A stretch of DNA of 64,000 nucleotides from Microbacterium sp. ProA8 (lineage in GTDB: Bacteria > Actinomycetota > Actinomycetes > Actinomycetales > Microbacteriaceae). The notes below the pieces were generated by a model. The model had not been told where the DNA came from. It was given only the letters and a program-made list of their open reading frames with translations, and made no database searches. The stretch is taken from positions 1,798,001-1,862,000 of the forward strand of contig NZ_CP157000.1 of NCBI RefSeq assembly GCF_039905635.1, given 5' to 3'. The translations under genes were made by a program, and so were the position numbers. This document shows, piece by piece, positions 7,671 through 17,086 of the stretch (the stretch's first letter is position 1; each line of letters starts with the position of its first letter).

Positions 7671-10220
7671 TTACGAGGCGTAGGTGACGAGCCCGAGCTC
7701 GACCGGCGACACCAGCTGCGGGTGCGTCGGTCGCACGCGGACGGTGTACCCGAAGGTGCCCGTCACCGTGAGCGGCAGCGTGCCGGTGAAGGTGCGCACC
7801 CCGTCGACGCCGTCGGCGGGGGAGAGGCGGTGCACGGAGTGCTCGCCTGCGAGCGCGTCGTCCTCGTCGGTGCGGCCGTACAGCAGCTCGACGGCGACGT
7901 CGTCGGGCGAGAGCCCGTCGAGGCGGACGTCGGCGCGGACCTCGAGCGCATCGCCGGCCTGCGCCTGCGCCGGGATGCCCGAGCTGTCGACGCTCGCGAT
8001 CGAGATGCGGCCCCAGGCGCTCCGGACGCGCCCGACGAACGCGGCGACCTGGCGCGCCTGGGCGAACCCGTCGGCGCGCAGCGCCACGTCGTGAGCGGCA
8101 GCCGGCACGTACAGTCGCCGGACATAGTCCTGCACCATGCGGTCGCTCGTAGCCTTCTTGCCGAGCTCGGTCATGGTGTGGCGCACCATGCTGAGCCACG
8201 CGGTGGGGATGCCGCCCTCCCGCTCGTAGAACTTCGGCACGAGCTGGTGCTCGATCAGGTCGTACAGGGCGGCCGCCTCTGCATCGTCGCGCTCTTCATC
8301 GTTCGCCGCGGTGTCGGCGGTGGGTATGGCCCAGCCGTTCTCGCCGTCGTACCACTCGTCCCACCACCCGTCGAGGATCGACAGGTTGAGCGCGCCGTTG
8401 AGCGCGGCCTTCATGCCGCTCGTGCCGCACGCCTCGAGCGGGCGCAGGGGATTGTTGAGCCAGACGTCGCAGCCGGGGTACAGGTCTTTCGCGAGGGTGA
8501 TGTCGTAGTCGGGCAGGAAGACGATCCGTCCGCGCACCTTCGGATCGCGGCTGAACCGCACGAGCTGCTGGATGAGGATCTTGCCCGAGTCGTCGGCCGG
8601 GTGCGACTTGCCGCCGATGACGATCTGCACGGGGCGCTCGGGATCGGTCAGCAGTCGTGTGAGCCGCTCGGGATCGCGCAGCATCAGCGTGAGCCGCTTG
8701 TACGTCGGCACGCGTCGCGCGAAGCCGATCGTGAGCACCTCGGGGTCGAGCAGATCCTCGACCCACGATGGCGTGTGCCCGTTGCCGATGGATGCCGCGA
8801 CCCGCCGCCGCGCCTCCGCGACGAGCCCGCCCTTCATCTGCTGACGCACGCCCCAGAGCTCGGCATCCGTCACGGCCGCACGGTCGGTCCAGTCGTGCGT
8901 GTCGGTGTGCGCGTCGCCCCACGCCCGCTCGCTCACGGCCTTGAGCGCAGGGTGCACCCAGGTCGGAGCGTGGACGCCGTTGGTGATCGACGTGATGGGC
9001 ACCTCGGCGGTGTCGACGCCGGGCCACAGCATGCCGAACATGCCGCGGCTCACCTCGCCGTGCAGCACCGAGACGCCGTTGGCGTGCTGTCCGAGGTGCA
9101 GGCCGAGGACGGCCATGTTGAAGACCCCCTGGTCGCCGCCGTCCCACGTCTCGAGGCCGAGCGCGATCGCGCGGCCGGCGTCCAGACCCTGGAAGAGCCC
9201 GCTCGTGAGGAAGTCCGCGATGAGCTCGCGAGAGAAGCGGTCGATGCCGGCCGGCACGGGAGTGTGGGTCGTGAAGACCGTGCCCGCTCGCACCTGCGCC
9301 AGGGCCTCGTCGAAGTCGAGGCCGTCGTGCATGATGAGCTCCGACATCCGCTCCAGACCCTGGAATCCGGCGTGGCCCTCGTTCGTGTGGTAGACGTCCG
9401 GACTGGGACGGCCGGTGAGGTCCGAGAAGGCCCGCACCGCCCGCACGCCGCCGACGCCGAGCAGCAGCTCCTGCAGCAGGCGGTGCTCGCCGCCGCCGCC
9501 GTACAGACGATCGGTGACGCGGCGCATCTCGTCGGTGTTCGACGGCGTCTCGGAGTCGAGCAGGAGCAGGGGCACGCGGCCGATGTCGGCAACCCAGACG
9601 CGCGCATGCAGGCGACGGTCGCCCGGCAGGTCGAGCGCGATCTCGACCGGCGCGCCCGCGCGGTCGCGGAGCAGCGTCAGTCCGAGGCCGTACGGATCGA
9701 GCAGGGGATAGGCCTCGCGCTGCCAGCCGTCGTCGCCGATCGACTGGCGGAAGTACCCGGCGCGGTAGAAGAGGCCGACGCCGGTGAGCGGAACGCCCAG
9801 GTCGGACGCGCTCTTGAGGTGGTCGCCGGCCAGGATGCCGAGGCCGCCGGAGTACTGCGGCAGCGAGCCGTCGACGCCGAACTCGGGGGAGAAGTAGGCG
9901 ATGTGCACCGGCTTGTCGCCCTCGAGCCGCTGGAACCAGCGGTCGCCGCCGAGGTATGCGGTGAGGCGCTCATCTTCGTCGCGAACGCGGGCGACGAATT
10001 CGTCGTCGCGGGCGAGCTCGTCCAGGCGCGTCTGGCCCAGGGCACCCAGCATCCGGGCGGGGTTGGCGCCGATCTCCTCCCACAGGGCGGGATCCATCGA
10101 CGCGAAGAGCGCGTGGGTCGCGCGGCTCCACGACCAGCGCCAGTTCGAGGCGAGGCGATCGAGCGGGGCGAGGGGTTCGGCCAGCACAGGGCGGACCGTG
10201 AACGTTCGGATGGCCTTCAC
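7671..10220 (-). CDS. glgP: Alpha-glucan (glycogen/maltodextrin) phosphorylase
   Basis: The 849-residue enzyme uses phosphate to release glucose-1-phosphate from alpha-1,4-glucans. An N-terminal DUF3417-type region (NWRWSWSRATHALF) precedes YSGGLGILAGDHLKSASDLG and ends in the PLP region around NNPLRPLEACGTSGMKAALNG, whose Lys carries the cofactor. These are hallmarks of the GlgP/MalP-like actinobacterial type. The start is GTG at 10220, 7 nt after TAGAAT (10228-10233, minus strand), so a leaderless transcript is likely. A longer reading to 10403 would run through the promoter and operator and is rejected. Confidence 0.93.
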   Translation of the reverse strand: MKAIRTFTVRPVLAEPLAPLDRLASNWRWSWSRATHALFASMDPALWEEIGANPARMLGALGQTRLDELARDDEFVARVRDEDERLTAYLGGDRWFQRLEGDKPVHIAYFSPEFGVDGSLPQYSGGLGILAGDHLKSASDLGVPLTGVGLFYRAGYFRQSIGDDGWQREAYPLLDPYGLGLTLLRDRAGAPVEIALDLPGDRRLHARVWVADIGRVPLLLLDSETPSNTDEMRRVTDRLYGGGGEHRLLQELLLGVGGVRAVRAFSDLTGRPSPDVYHTNEGHAGFQGLERMSELIMHDGLDFDEALAQVRAGTVFTTHTPVPAGIDRFSRELIADFLTSGLFQGLDAGRAIALGLETWDGGDQGVFNMAVLGLHLGQHANGVSVLHGEVSRGMFGMLWPGVDTAEVPITSITNGVHAPTWVHPALKAVSERAWGDAHTDTHDWTDRAAVTDAELWGVRQQMKGGLVAEARRRVAASIGNGHTPSWVEDLLDPEVLTIGFARRVPTYKRLTLMLRDPERLTRLLTDPERPVQIVIGGKSHPADDSGKILIQQLVRFSRDPKVRGRIVFLPDYDITLAKDLYPGCDVWLNNPLRPLEACGTSGMKAALNGALNLSILDGWWDEWYDGENGWAIPTADTAANDEERDDAEAAALYDLIEHQLVPKFYEREGGIPTAWLSMVRHTMTELGKKATSDRMVQDYVRRLYVPAAAHDVALRADGFAQARQVAAFVGRVRSAWGRISIASVDSSGIPAQAQAGDALEVRADVRLDGLSPDDVAVELLYGRTDEDDALAGEHSVHRLSPADGVDGVRTFTGTLPLTVTGTFGYTVRVRPTHPQLVSPVELGLVTYAS

Positions 10221-10244
10221 GCTCGCGATTCTAGGGGCACAAGC

Positions 10245-10258
10245 TGGAAGCGCTTGCA
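10245..10258. promoter_or_regulatory. LacI-family operator at the glgP promoter
   Basis: TGGAAGCGCTTGCA is symmetric at 12 of 14 positions with a central GCGC, a classic LacI/MalR-type operator. It ends 11 bp upstream of the glgP -10 (10228-10233) and covers the place of the -35, so a bound repressor would block transcription. No LacI gene is in the window. Confidence 0.7.
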
Positions 10259-10395
10259 CGGATGCCTCTGCACGGACCGGAACCGCGTAGGTGCACCGCC
10301 ACCCGCCGACGCACCGAGCCGCCGTCGCCTGACATGTCTCGTTTCGATCCGCAAGGTGCGGGTCGGTGCGCGGCACCGGGGCTACGCTGGGGCCC

Positions 10396-10629
10396 ATGGC
10401 CATCGCACGACTGCACGGAGGCCCGCTCGACGGGCAGCTCCTCCCGCTCGAAGACCCCGACCTCGACCGCCTGATCGTCCCCTACAGCGAGACGCAGGTC
10501 GTCTACGAACGCAAGGGCGCGCCCGAGAACACGGGCGACGGCGATGGGCCCACCGAGGCCGAGTTCTGGTTCATCGAAGCCGAGGACGACATCGATCCCT
10601 ACAGCGACACCGCACGTGAGCGCCGCTGA
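10396..10629 (+). CDS. Small acidic protein of unknown function
   Basis: The 77-residue product starts MAIARLHGGPLDGQLLPLED and is acidic, with a C-terminal run rich in Glu and Asp. I recognise no family. The ATG at 10396 follows TACGCT (10383-10388) by 7 nt, fitting a leaderless transcript divergent from glgP. Its 3' end overlaps the CYTH gene by 14 nt, so it is the first gene of a two-gene operon. The composition and conserved-looking start make it a real gene rather than noise. Confidence 0.7.
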   Translation: MAIARLHGGPLDGQLLPLEDPDLDRLIVPYSETQVVYERKGAPENTGDGDGPTEAEFWFIEAEDDIDPYSDTARERR

Positions 10630-11269
10630 CCAGCACCCCGCCGATCCCACCGGCCCGACCCGCTCTCTCGAGGTCGAGCTGAAGTTCGACGTCGACGACG
10701 ACACCCCGCTGCCCGACTGGTCGGGACTGCCGGGGGTGTCGTCCGTCGGCGCGGCCGAGCAGCGCGCGCTGGACGCCGTGTACCTGGACAGCGACGACCT
10801 CGCCCTCGGGCACGCCGGCTATGCGGTGCGCCGACGTACCGGCGGCCCTGACGAGGGCTGGCACATCAAGGGTCCGCGGGCGGCCGGCGGCGGTCGTGTC
10901 GAGCTGCACTGGCCCCTCGGCACGGACGAGCGGATTCCGGATGCTGTCGCCGACGCCCTCCCGGCGGCAGCGACGGCCGCGTCGCTGAGCCCCATCGCGC
11001 GGATCCGCAACCAGCGCACCGCCTACGCCCTGCAGGACGCCGAGGGGGGCGTCGTTGCGGAGTTCGTCGACGACCGCGTCCGGGCGATCGACGAGCGCGC
11101 CGGTGTGGAGCGCACCTGGCGCGAATGGGAGTTCGAGCTCGGACCGGCAGCCCCCGCCTCGGCGGACGACCGCGCCGTGCTCTTCGCCGCTGCCGAAGAA
11201 GCCGTGCACGCCGTCGGCGGCCGGGAAGCGGCATCCGATTCCAAGCTCGCCCGCACGCTCGGCGCCTGA
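10616..11269 (+). CDS. CYTH-domain protein (triphosphate tunnel fold)
   Basis: The 217-residue product has the CYTH signature ExExK (SLEVELKFD, residues ~18-26). Further family residues follow: YLDSDDLAL, AVRRRTGG and WHIKGP. CYTH proteins bind triphosphates, with a divalent metal, in a tunnel of acidic and basic residues. Members include class IV adenylate cyclases, thiamine triphosphatases and inorganic triphosphatases, and the actual substrate cannot be told from sequence. No CHAD domain is attached. The GTG start at 10616 overlaps the upstream gene. Confidence 0.82.
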   Translation: MSAADQHPADPTGPTRSLEVELKFDVDDDTPLPDWSGLPGVSSVGAAEQRALDAVYLDSDDLALGHAGYAVRRRTGGPDEGWHIKGPRAAGGGRVELHWPLGTDERIPDAVADALPAAATAASLSPIARIRNQRTAYALQDAEGGVVAEFVDDRVRAIDERAGVERTWREWEFELGPAAPASADDRAVLFAAAEEAVHAVGGREAASDSKLARTLGA

Positions 11270-11280
11270 GGAGTCGTCGC

Positions 11281-11480
11281 GCGTTTCGTCTCGCTTCGCT
11301 CGCTCAACGACCGTTGAAGACGCGTTTCGTCTCGCTTCGCTCGCTCAACGACCGGTGGAGAGGCGTTTCGTCTCGCTTCGCTCGCCCAACGACCGTTGAA
11401 GACGCGTTTCGTCTCGCTCGCGCGCGACGGAACGGGGCTCCCGGTCGTTGAGCGAGGAGCGCCAGCGACGAGACGAAACG
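11281..11480. repeat. Family A repeats, mostly right arms
   Basis: Four successive right arms (CGTTTCGTCTCGC...) separated by 3-12 bp (CGTTGAAGACG, CGGTGGAGAGG), followed by one left arm ending GACGAGACGAAACG. They fill the convergent gap between the CYTH gene and lpd. One arm has CGCCCAACGACC and the last is truncated, so these are decayed copies. Confidence 0.85.
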
Positions 11481-11508
11481 CCCCGGACCTTCGAAAAGGT
11501 CCGGGGCG
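11479..11508. terminator. Bidirectional terminator, 3' of lpd
   Basis: A 13-bp perfect stem (CGCCCCGGACCTT with its complement) and a CGAA loop lie 18 bp past the lpd stop. On the minus strand it runs into TTTCG. Confidence 0.85.
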
Positions 11509-11526
11509 TTCGACGTCTTGCGGTGA

Positions 11527-12924
11527 TCAGAGGTTGATCATGTGACCGGCGAGGCCGTGGAAGGCCTCCTGCACGGCCTCCGACAGCGTCGGGTGCGTGT
11601 GGACGTTGCGCGCGGCCTCGAGGGCGGTGAGGTCCCACTTCTGCGCGAGCGTGAGCTCGGGCAGCAGCTCCGAGACGTCCGGGCCGATGAGGTGACCGCC
11701 GAGCAGCTCGAGGTGCTCGCCGTCCGCGATGAGCTTGACGAAGCCGATGGGCTCGCCGAGGCCGTTCGCCTTGCCGTTCGCCGAGAACGGGAACTTCGCG
11801 ACCTTGACGTCGTAGCCGGCGTCCCGCGCCTGCTGCTCGGTGAGGCCGAACGAGGCCACCTGCGGCGAGCAGAACGTCGCGCGCGGCATCATGCGGTAGT
11901 CGCCGAGGGTCATCGTCTCGGCCTTGCCGATCGTCTCGGCGGCCACGACGCCCTGGGCCTCGGCCACGTGGGCCAGCTGCAGCTTGGCGGTGACGTCGCC
12001 GATGGCGTAGATGTGCGGCACGTTGGTGCGCATGTGGTCGTCGATGTCGATGGCGCCGCGGTCGGTCAGCTTCACGCCGGTGGTCTCGAGTCCGAAGCCC
12101 TCGACGTTGGCGGCGAAGCCGATCGACATCATGACCTTGTCGGCGTCGATCGAGCCGGTGGAGCCGTCCTTGGCGGTGTAGGTCACGGTGACCTTGTCGC
12201 CCTGGTCGTTCACGGTCTCGACCTTGGTCGACGTCAGGATGTCGACGCCGTAGCCCTTGTACTGGCGCGCGATCTCCTTGGAGACGTCGGCGTCCTCGTT
12301 GGGCAGGGCGCGGTCGAGGAACTCGATGATGGTGACCTTGACGCCGTAGTTCACCATGACGAAGGCGAACTCCATGCCGATGGCGCCGGCACCGACGATG
12401 ACGATCGACTTCGGCAGGTCGCGGGCGAGGATCTGCTCCTCGTACGTGACGATGTTGCCGCCGATCTGCACACCCGGCAGCAGGCGGACCTTCGAGCCGG
12501 TCGAGATGATGGCGTTGTCGAAGGTGACGTCCTCGGTGGAGCCGTCGGCCTTGGTCACGCGGATCGCGTTCGGGCCGGTGAACGAACCGCGTCCCTCGTA
12601 CTCGTCGACCTTGTTCTTCTTCATCAGGTAATGGATGCCCTTGACGTGGGTGTCGGCCACCTTGCGGCTGCGATCCCACGCGACCCCGAAGTCGAAGTGC
12701 ACGTCACCCGAGATGCCGAAGAGATCGGCCTTGTGGTGGAACTGGTGCGCGAGGTCGGCGTTCTTGAGCAGTGCCTTCGAGGGGATGCAGCCGACGTTGA
12801 GGCAGACACCGCCCCAGTACTTCTCTTCGATGATCGCGACCTTGAGGCCGAGCTGAGAAGCACGGACGGCCGCGACGTACCCGCCGGGCCCCGCGCCGAG
12901 GATGGCGACGTCGTAGTGAGGCAT
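11527..12924 (-). CDS. lpdA: Dihydrolipoyl dehydrogenase
   Basis: The 465-residue flavoenzyme reoxidises dihydrolipoamide in 2-oxoacid dehydrogenase complexes and passes electrons to NAD+. It shows the N-terminal FAD fold [10 protein letters not shown], the redox disulfide [13 protein letters not shown] (Cys ~41 and 46), the NAD fold [11 protein letters not shown], and the C-terminal catalytic HTHPTLSEA. No E1 or E2 gene is adjacent, so it is a stand-alone subunit, probably shared between pyruvate and 2-oxoglutarate complexes. TAGGCT (12931-12936, minus strand) ends 6 nt before the ATG, so the mRNA is likely leaderless. Confidence 0.95.
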   Translation of the reverse strand: MPHYDVAILGAGPGGYVAAVRASQLGLKVAIIEEKYWGGVCLNVGCIPSKALLKNADLAHQFHHKADLFGISGDVHFDFGVAWDRSRKVADTHVKGIHYLMKKNKVDEYEGRGSFTGPNAIRVTKADGSTEDVTFDNAIISTGSKVRLLPGVQIGGNIVTYEEQILARDLPKSIVIVGAGAIGMEFAFVMVNYGVKVTIIEFLDRALPNEDADVSKEIARQYKGYGVDILTSTKVETVNDQGDKVTVTYTAKDGSTGSIDADKVMMSIGFAANVEGFGLETTGVKLTDRGAIDIDDHMRTNVPHIYAIGDVTAKLQLAHVAEAQGVVAAETIGKAETMTLGDYRMMPRATFCSPQVASFGLTEQQARDAGYDVKVAKFPFSANGKANGLGEPIGFVKLIADGEHLELLGGHLIGPDVSELLPELTLAQKWDLTALEAARNVHTHPTLSEAVQEAFHGLAGHMINL

Positions 12925-12933
12925 GCTTCCAGC

Positions 12934-13632
12934 CTAGTGGTCGGCTGAGGGCGGGGAGCCGGGCTGCGAGGGGCCGCCGGCGGTGCCCTGCGCCCCGTCC
13001 GCGAGGGCCTTCTCACGCCGCGAACGCGACACCAGCAGGTAGACGACGGCGCCGATCAGCGCGAGGGCCAGCAGGCCGGCGATGACCCACGGCAGCGCGC
13101 TCGACCCGTCCGACGCGGCGGGCTCACCGGTCACCGTCGGGGTGGGCGTCGCCGTCTCGCTGGGCTCAGCGGTGGCGCTCGGGGTGGGCGCGGTGGTCTC
13201 GGTGGCGGTTGCCGTGGGCGTGGGGGCTCCGGTGACCGTGAACGAGAACTCGCCCGAGATGGGGTGGCCGTCGCTCGAGACCACCTTCCACAGCACCTTG
13301 ATGGCACCTGCTGCCTCGCCCGACAGTGCCTGGGTGACCAGGTTGTCGCGGACGGTCGGCGTGCCGACGGCGAGCGCCGTGCCCGCGGCATCCGTCACCT
13401 GCACGACCGAGGCGCCGTCGTCGTCGGCGATCTCGGCGCTGAACGTGAGCGTGAGCTGGCCGGGAAGTGCGTCGATCGTGGCGTTCGCGGCCGGGTCGCT
13501 GCCCAGCAATTCGTCGTGCGCGTGGGCGGGGGATGCCGGCACGAACAGCATCGCGAAGGCGACGAGCAGAGCGGCCGCGACGAGCGCGAGACGGGGGGTG
13601 AGTCGGGAATCGCGGGGTCGAAGGGCTTCCAC
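12934..13632 (-). CDS. CopC-domain protein with C-terminal membrane anchor
   Basis: The 232-residue protein has a signal peptide ending in SPAHA, followed by a mature N-terminus HDELLGSDPAANATIDALP, the start of a CopC beta-barrel. Further CopC features are LTFSAEI and the His in SSDGHPISGEF. Cleavage after AHA would leave His as residue 1, as in CopC proteins that bind copper through an N-terminal 'histidine brace'. A Thr/Pro/Glu linker and one transmembrane helix (WVIAGLLALALIGAVVYLLV) anchor it. No CopD is nearby. The GTG start is 7 nt after TAGGCT (13640-13645, minus strand). Confidence 0.85.
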   Translation of the reverse strand: MEALRPRDSRLTPRLALVAAALLVAFAMLFVPASPAHAHDELLGSDPAANATIDALPGQLTLTFSAEIADDDGASVVQVTDAAGTALAVGTPTVRDNLVTQALSGEAAGAIKVLWKVVSSDGHPISGEFSFTVTGAPTPTATATETTAPTPSATAEPSETATPTPTVTGEPAASDGSSALPWVIAGLLALALIGAVVYLLVSRSRREKALADGAQGTAGGPSQPGSPPSADH

Positions 13633-13800
13633 CCGATCGAGCCTAGCCGGTACGTTTCGTCCATCCGGTCGCAGCGAGGCGGGCGGAAACACGGCGTTCA
13701 CGAGCGGTCCCGCCGTGGAAACAGAAGGGTGCCACGCTGGCGCCGGGCCGGTCGGCTCGCGCTCGTGGTCGCGGGCGCCCACCGTCGAGAAAAGGAAGTC

Positions 13801-16476
13801 ATGAGACTCTTACGCTCCATCGCGGTCATCGGCGGCGTCGCCGTCGCGGCCGCCTCGTTCACGAGCGGTGCTGCGTTCGCAGCACCCGTTCCCGCCATCG
13901 CGGTCCCCGGCATCTCGGCTGTCACGGAAGACCCCGGCGGCCGCGGGCCGGAGCGCGATCCCGGCTCCGAGACGTCCACGTCGTTCGCGGATCTCGTCAA
14001 ACTGGCCAAGACGGGGCCGGCCGCCAAGGCGACCGCCGGCGCGATCGACATGCCCACGTCGTACCCGTTCCAGCCGACCCTGACGGTCTACCCCGCGGAC
14101 AGCCCGGACGCGACCGACCTGAACCAGACGATCGCCTTCTCGGAGCTCGCGCCGCGGCTGAACCAGCTCATGGCCGAGAGCGACCGGGTCTCGACGCAGC
14201 TCGTCGGCCAGTCGACCGCTGGACGGGACCTGTACCTGGTCACCGTCACGGCGCCGGAGAGCACGGGTGAGACGGCGCGGCAGTCGAAGTGGCGGGACGA
14301 GATCCGCACCGCGCCCGCCAAAGCGGCGAGCGATCCCCAGCTCGCGGCGGAGTACAAGACGCCGATCTGGATCAGCTCGAACATCCACGGCAACGAGTGG
14401 GAGGGCACCGACGCGGCGATGCAGTTCATCGAGCAGCTCGCCGTCTCGGAGGACCCGGCGACGGTGGCGGCGCTCGAGGACCACCGCCTCTACTTCTCGC
14501 TGACGCTCAACCCCGACGGTCGGACGCTCGCCACGCGCGCGACCTCGCTCTCGCTCGACGCCAACCGCGACATGGTGACGCTCACCACACCGGAGGCGCG
14601 GTCCTTCGTCGCGACGGCACAGGCCCTTCAGCCGCTCTACGCGGCCGACTTCCACGGCTACACCAGCGTGCTGCAGGTGGAGCCCTGCGGTCCGCCACAC
14701 GGTGAGAACTACGAGTACGACCTGTTCATCCCGCACGGCTACGCCGCCGCGCTGCAGGTCGAGGCCGATGTCGTGGCCGCGGAGATCCCGGGCAACACCT
14801 ACTACGACCGGGCGACCGGTGGCGTCACGAACACCAACACGGGCAACATTAAGATCCCGTACCGCGACACCCCGTCGGGCTGGGACGACTACCCGCCCAT
14901 CTTCACGGCGCAGTACGCCGCGTTCCACGGCGCCGTGACGTCGACCGTCGAGCTGCCCCGCGGGCGTACCGGATCGACGACGACGCCGGCGAACGCCGTC
15001 ATCAACACCGCGGTCGCCAAGGCGACGATGGAATCGATGGTCCGGTATGTCACCGAGAACTCGGACGTGATGCTCGCCGACCAGATCGAGTCGTTCCGCC
15101 GCGGACTCACCGGCGCCCCGAAGGACTCGCTCACCGCCGCAGACGTCGCCGCGGTCCCCGGCCCGGACCAGTGGAAGGAGCACTGGGACGTCGCGGACGA
15201 CCAGGATCCGGTTCAACTGCCGCGCGCCTACGTCATCCCGCTCGGGGATGCGCAGCGCTCGACCTCCGACGCCGAAGCCCTGGTCGACACGCTGCTCTTC
15301 CACGGCATCGAGGTCGGCACGCTGGCGCGCACCACGACCGTCGGCGGAGTCACCTATCCGGCGGGCTCCTTCGTGGTCGACATGCACCAGCCGCGCCGCG
15401 GTCTCGCCAACGCGCTGCTCGATCTCGGCACCGACATCTCCGGGAAGGTGCCGTCGATGTACGACATCTCCGCGTGGAGCCTCGCATACCTGTGGGGCGC
15501 GACGGTGGACAAGGTCGGATCGACGACGGATGCCGCGATCGGCGCCGTCGTGCCGCTCCACCGCGTGCCGCAGGATGGTGTGCTGCCCAAGAAGTCGGCC
15601 TACGTGGCGTTCGACGTCGCGGGGGTCGAGGACTACCGCGCGCTGAACTCGCTGCTCGAGGCCGAGGCACCGGTGTGGCTGCTGGACGACGGACGCGCCG
15701 TCGTCGGCGAAGCCGGCCTGTCGGCCGCCGCGAAGGCCGTCGTCGACTACGACATCGCATTCGAGGCGGTCTCGGCCGCCGACGTCGCAGCACTCGACGA
15801 GGCCACCGAGCTGGAGCAGCTCACGATCGCGGTGGCGGGAAGCCAGGACGACGCCCTCGCGCTCGCCGAACTGGGGTTCACCGACATCACGCGCGTGACC
15901 GCGGCGGATGTGCAGAACGGAGCGGCGACAGGGACGACCGGGCTCGAGGACGCGGACCTGCTCTGGGTCGGCTCATCCTTCTCGCTCGCAGCGGGCTCGA
16001 CCGGCCGCACCTACGTGCAGCAGTGGGTCGATGCCGGCGGGTCGATCGTGGGACGCACCAACCAGGCGTTCGCCGTGGCCTCGACGTACGGCCTGGTGTC
16101 CGGCTCCGTCGTCGCGGGCAACGGCTCCGGCAACGGCATCGTGGATGTGGACACGCCGGAGGGGTCGATCTTCTCCGCGCACCCGCAGGACGCGTCGTTC
16201 ATCTACCCCGCATACTGGTTCACGAACCTCGGCGCGGGCACGACCGCCGAGGTGCGATACGCCGACGACGTGCTCCTCGCCGGTCACTGGCGTCCGAGCG
16301 GCGCCGGGACCAACGGGCCGGCGGCGGCCGCCGGTCAGGCGGCGGTCATCTCGGGCGAGTCCGCCTCCGGTTCCCGTGCGGTCGTGTTCGGCACCTCGCC
16401 GTTCTTCCGGACGCACCCGAAGGGCGCGATGAGCCAAGCCGCGCAGGCCATCTTCTGGGCGGCAGCCGGCGACTGA
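13801..16476 (+). CDS. Secreted M14-family zinc carboxypeptidase
   Basis: The 891-residue protein has a signal peptide (cleavage near AAFAAPV, residue ~30) and an M14 peptidase domain at roughly 90-410. Zinc ligands HGNE (IHGNEWEG, near residue 195), a later His in ADFHGY and the catalytic Glu in STVELPRG (near 384) are all visible. The remaining ~480 residues look like a glutamine amidotransferase-like or accessory domain often fused to such peptidases, but I cannot define it. Likely extracellular peptide scavenging. AAAGGAAG sits just before the ATG; a longer upstream reading antisense to the CopC gene is rejected. Confidence 0.87.
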   Translation: MRLLRSIAVIGGVAVAAASFTSGAAFAAPVPAIAVPGISAVTEDPGGRGPERDPGSETSTSFADLVKLAKTGPAAKATAGAIDMPTSYPFQPTLTVYPADSPDATDLNQTIAFSELAPRLNQLMAESDRVSTQLVGQSTAGRDLYLVTVTAPESTGETARQSKWRDEIRTAPAKAASDPQLAAEYKTPIWISSNIHGNEWEGTDAAMQFIEQLAVSEDPATVAALEDHRLYFSLTLNPDGRTLATRATSLSLDANRDMVTLTTPEARSFVATAQALQPLYAADFHGYTSVLQVEPCGPPHGENYEYDLFIPHGYAAALQVEADVVAAEIPGNTYYDRATGGVTNTNTGNIKIPYRDTPSGWDDYPPIFTAQYAAFHGAVTSTVELPRGRTGSTTTPANAVINTAVAKATMESMVRYVTENSDVMLADQIESFRRGLTGAPKDSLTAADVAAVPGPDQWKEHWDVADDQDPVQLPRAYVIPLGDAQRSTSDAEALVDTLLFHGIEVGTLARTTTVGGVTYPAGSFVVDMHQPRRGLANALLDLGTDISGKVPSMYDISAWSLAYLWGATVDKVGSTTDAAIGAVVPLHRVPQDGVLPKKSAYVAFDVAGVEDYRALNSLLEAEAPVWLLDDGRAVVGEAGLSAAAKAVVDYDIAFEAVSAADVAALDEATELEQLTIAVAGSQDDALALAELGFTDITRVTAADVQNGAATGTTGLEDADLLWVGSSFSLAAGSTGRTYVQQWVDAGGSIVGRTNQAFAVASTYGLVSGSVVAGNGSGNGIVDVDTPEGSIFSAHPQDASFIYPAYWFTNLGAGTTAEVRYADDVLLAGHWRPSGAGTNGPAAAAGQAAVISGESASGSRAVVFGTSPFFRTHPKGAMSQAAQAIFWAAAGD

Positions 16477-16483
16477 CGGCCGG

Positions 16484-16525
16484 CGACGACGCCCGTCCCC
16501 TCGGGCGAGGGGGCGGGCGTCGTCG
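16484..16525. terminator. Terminator after the M14 peptidase
   Basis: A 17-bp nearly perfect GC-rich stem (CGACGACGCCCG...CGGGCGTCGTCG) with an 8-nt loop begins 8 bp past the stop. Confidence 0.8.
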
Positions 16526-16667
16526 TGCGCAGAGGGGTTTGTGAATTCCTTGTGACAACGCCCGATCGGCCCTCGCCGAGGCTTCAAACGGCGCCGTCGC
16601 GCGAGTAGCCTGAGCCGCAGGCGGGCACTCCTGCTCGCGGACGAACCCAGGGAAGCGAGGTGGGCAG

Positions 16668-17069
16668 ATGGACTCCATGATGATGGACGCCATGTCAAAG
16701 GACATGATGTCGATGCCCGGCATGGACACCATGGACATGTCGGTGATGCAGGCCTGTATGGACGCCTGCTCGGCCTGCGAGCAGGCATGCACGGTGTGCT
16801 CCACGCAGATGATGTCGTGCGCCCCCGCGTGCATGAACTGCGCGGACATGTGCAACACGATGATGCGGTCCATGCTGCGCATGCAGGGCATGAACCCGGC
16901 GACCATGATGTCGATGCTGGATGCGTGCATCGCGATGTGCCAGCTGTGCATGGACGAGTGCATGGAGCACGCCGACCACAGCGAGGTCTGCAAGATGTGC
17001 GCTCAGGCCTGCCAGGCGTGCATGGACGCCTGCATGGCGATGAAGAACTCGATGATGGCGATGGGCTGA
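16668..17069 (+). CDS. Met/Cys-rich four-helix copper-storage-like protein (DUF326)
   Basis: Of 133 residues I count 35 Met and 18 Cys. From residue ~28 the Cys fall in pairs three or four apart along predicted helices (CMDACSACEQAC, CIAMCQLCMDEC, CKMCAQACQACMDAC). This is the pattern of Csp-type four-helix bundles that store Cu(I) through Cys on the inner face. The first 27 residues are an extra Met-rich tail (MDSMMMDAMSKDMMSMPG). There is no signal peptide, so it is probably cytosolic. TAGCCT (16606-16611) is a candidate -10. A CopC-like gene lies 3 kb away, but no CsoR or copper ATPase is adjacent. Confidence 0.88.
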   Translation: MDSMMMDAMSKDMMSMPGMDTMDMSVMQACMDACSACEQACTVCSTQMMSCAPACMNCADMCNTMMRSMLRMQGMNPATMMSMLDACIAMCQLCMDECMEHADHSEVCKMCAQACQACMDACMAMKNSMMAMG

Positions 17070-17086
17070 GGCCCGTCGCCTTCTCT

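Noticed and set aside
10221..10403. N-terminal extension of glgP
   Set aside because: It runs through the -10 box and LacI operator.
13264..13800. Longer start for the M14 peptidase
   Set aside because: It would remove the signal peptide from the N-terminus and overlap the CopC gene; AAAGGAAG before 13801 supports the short start.
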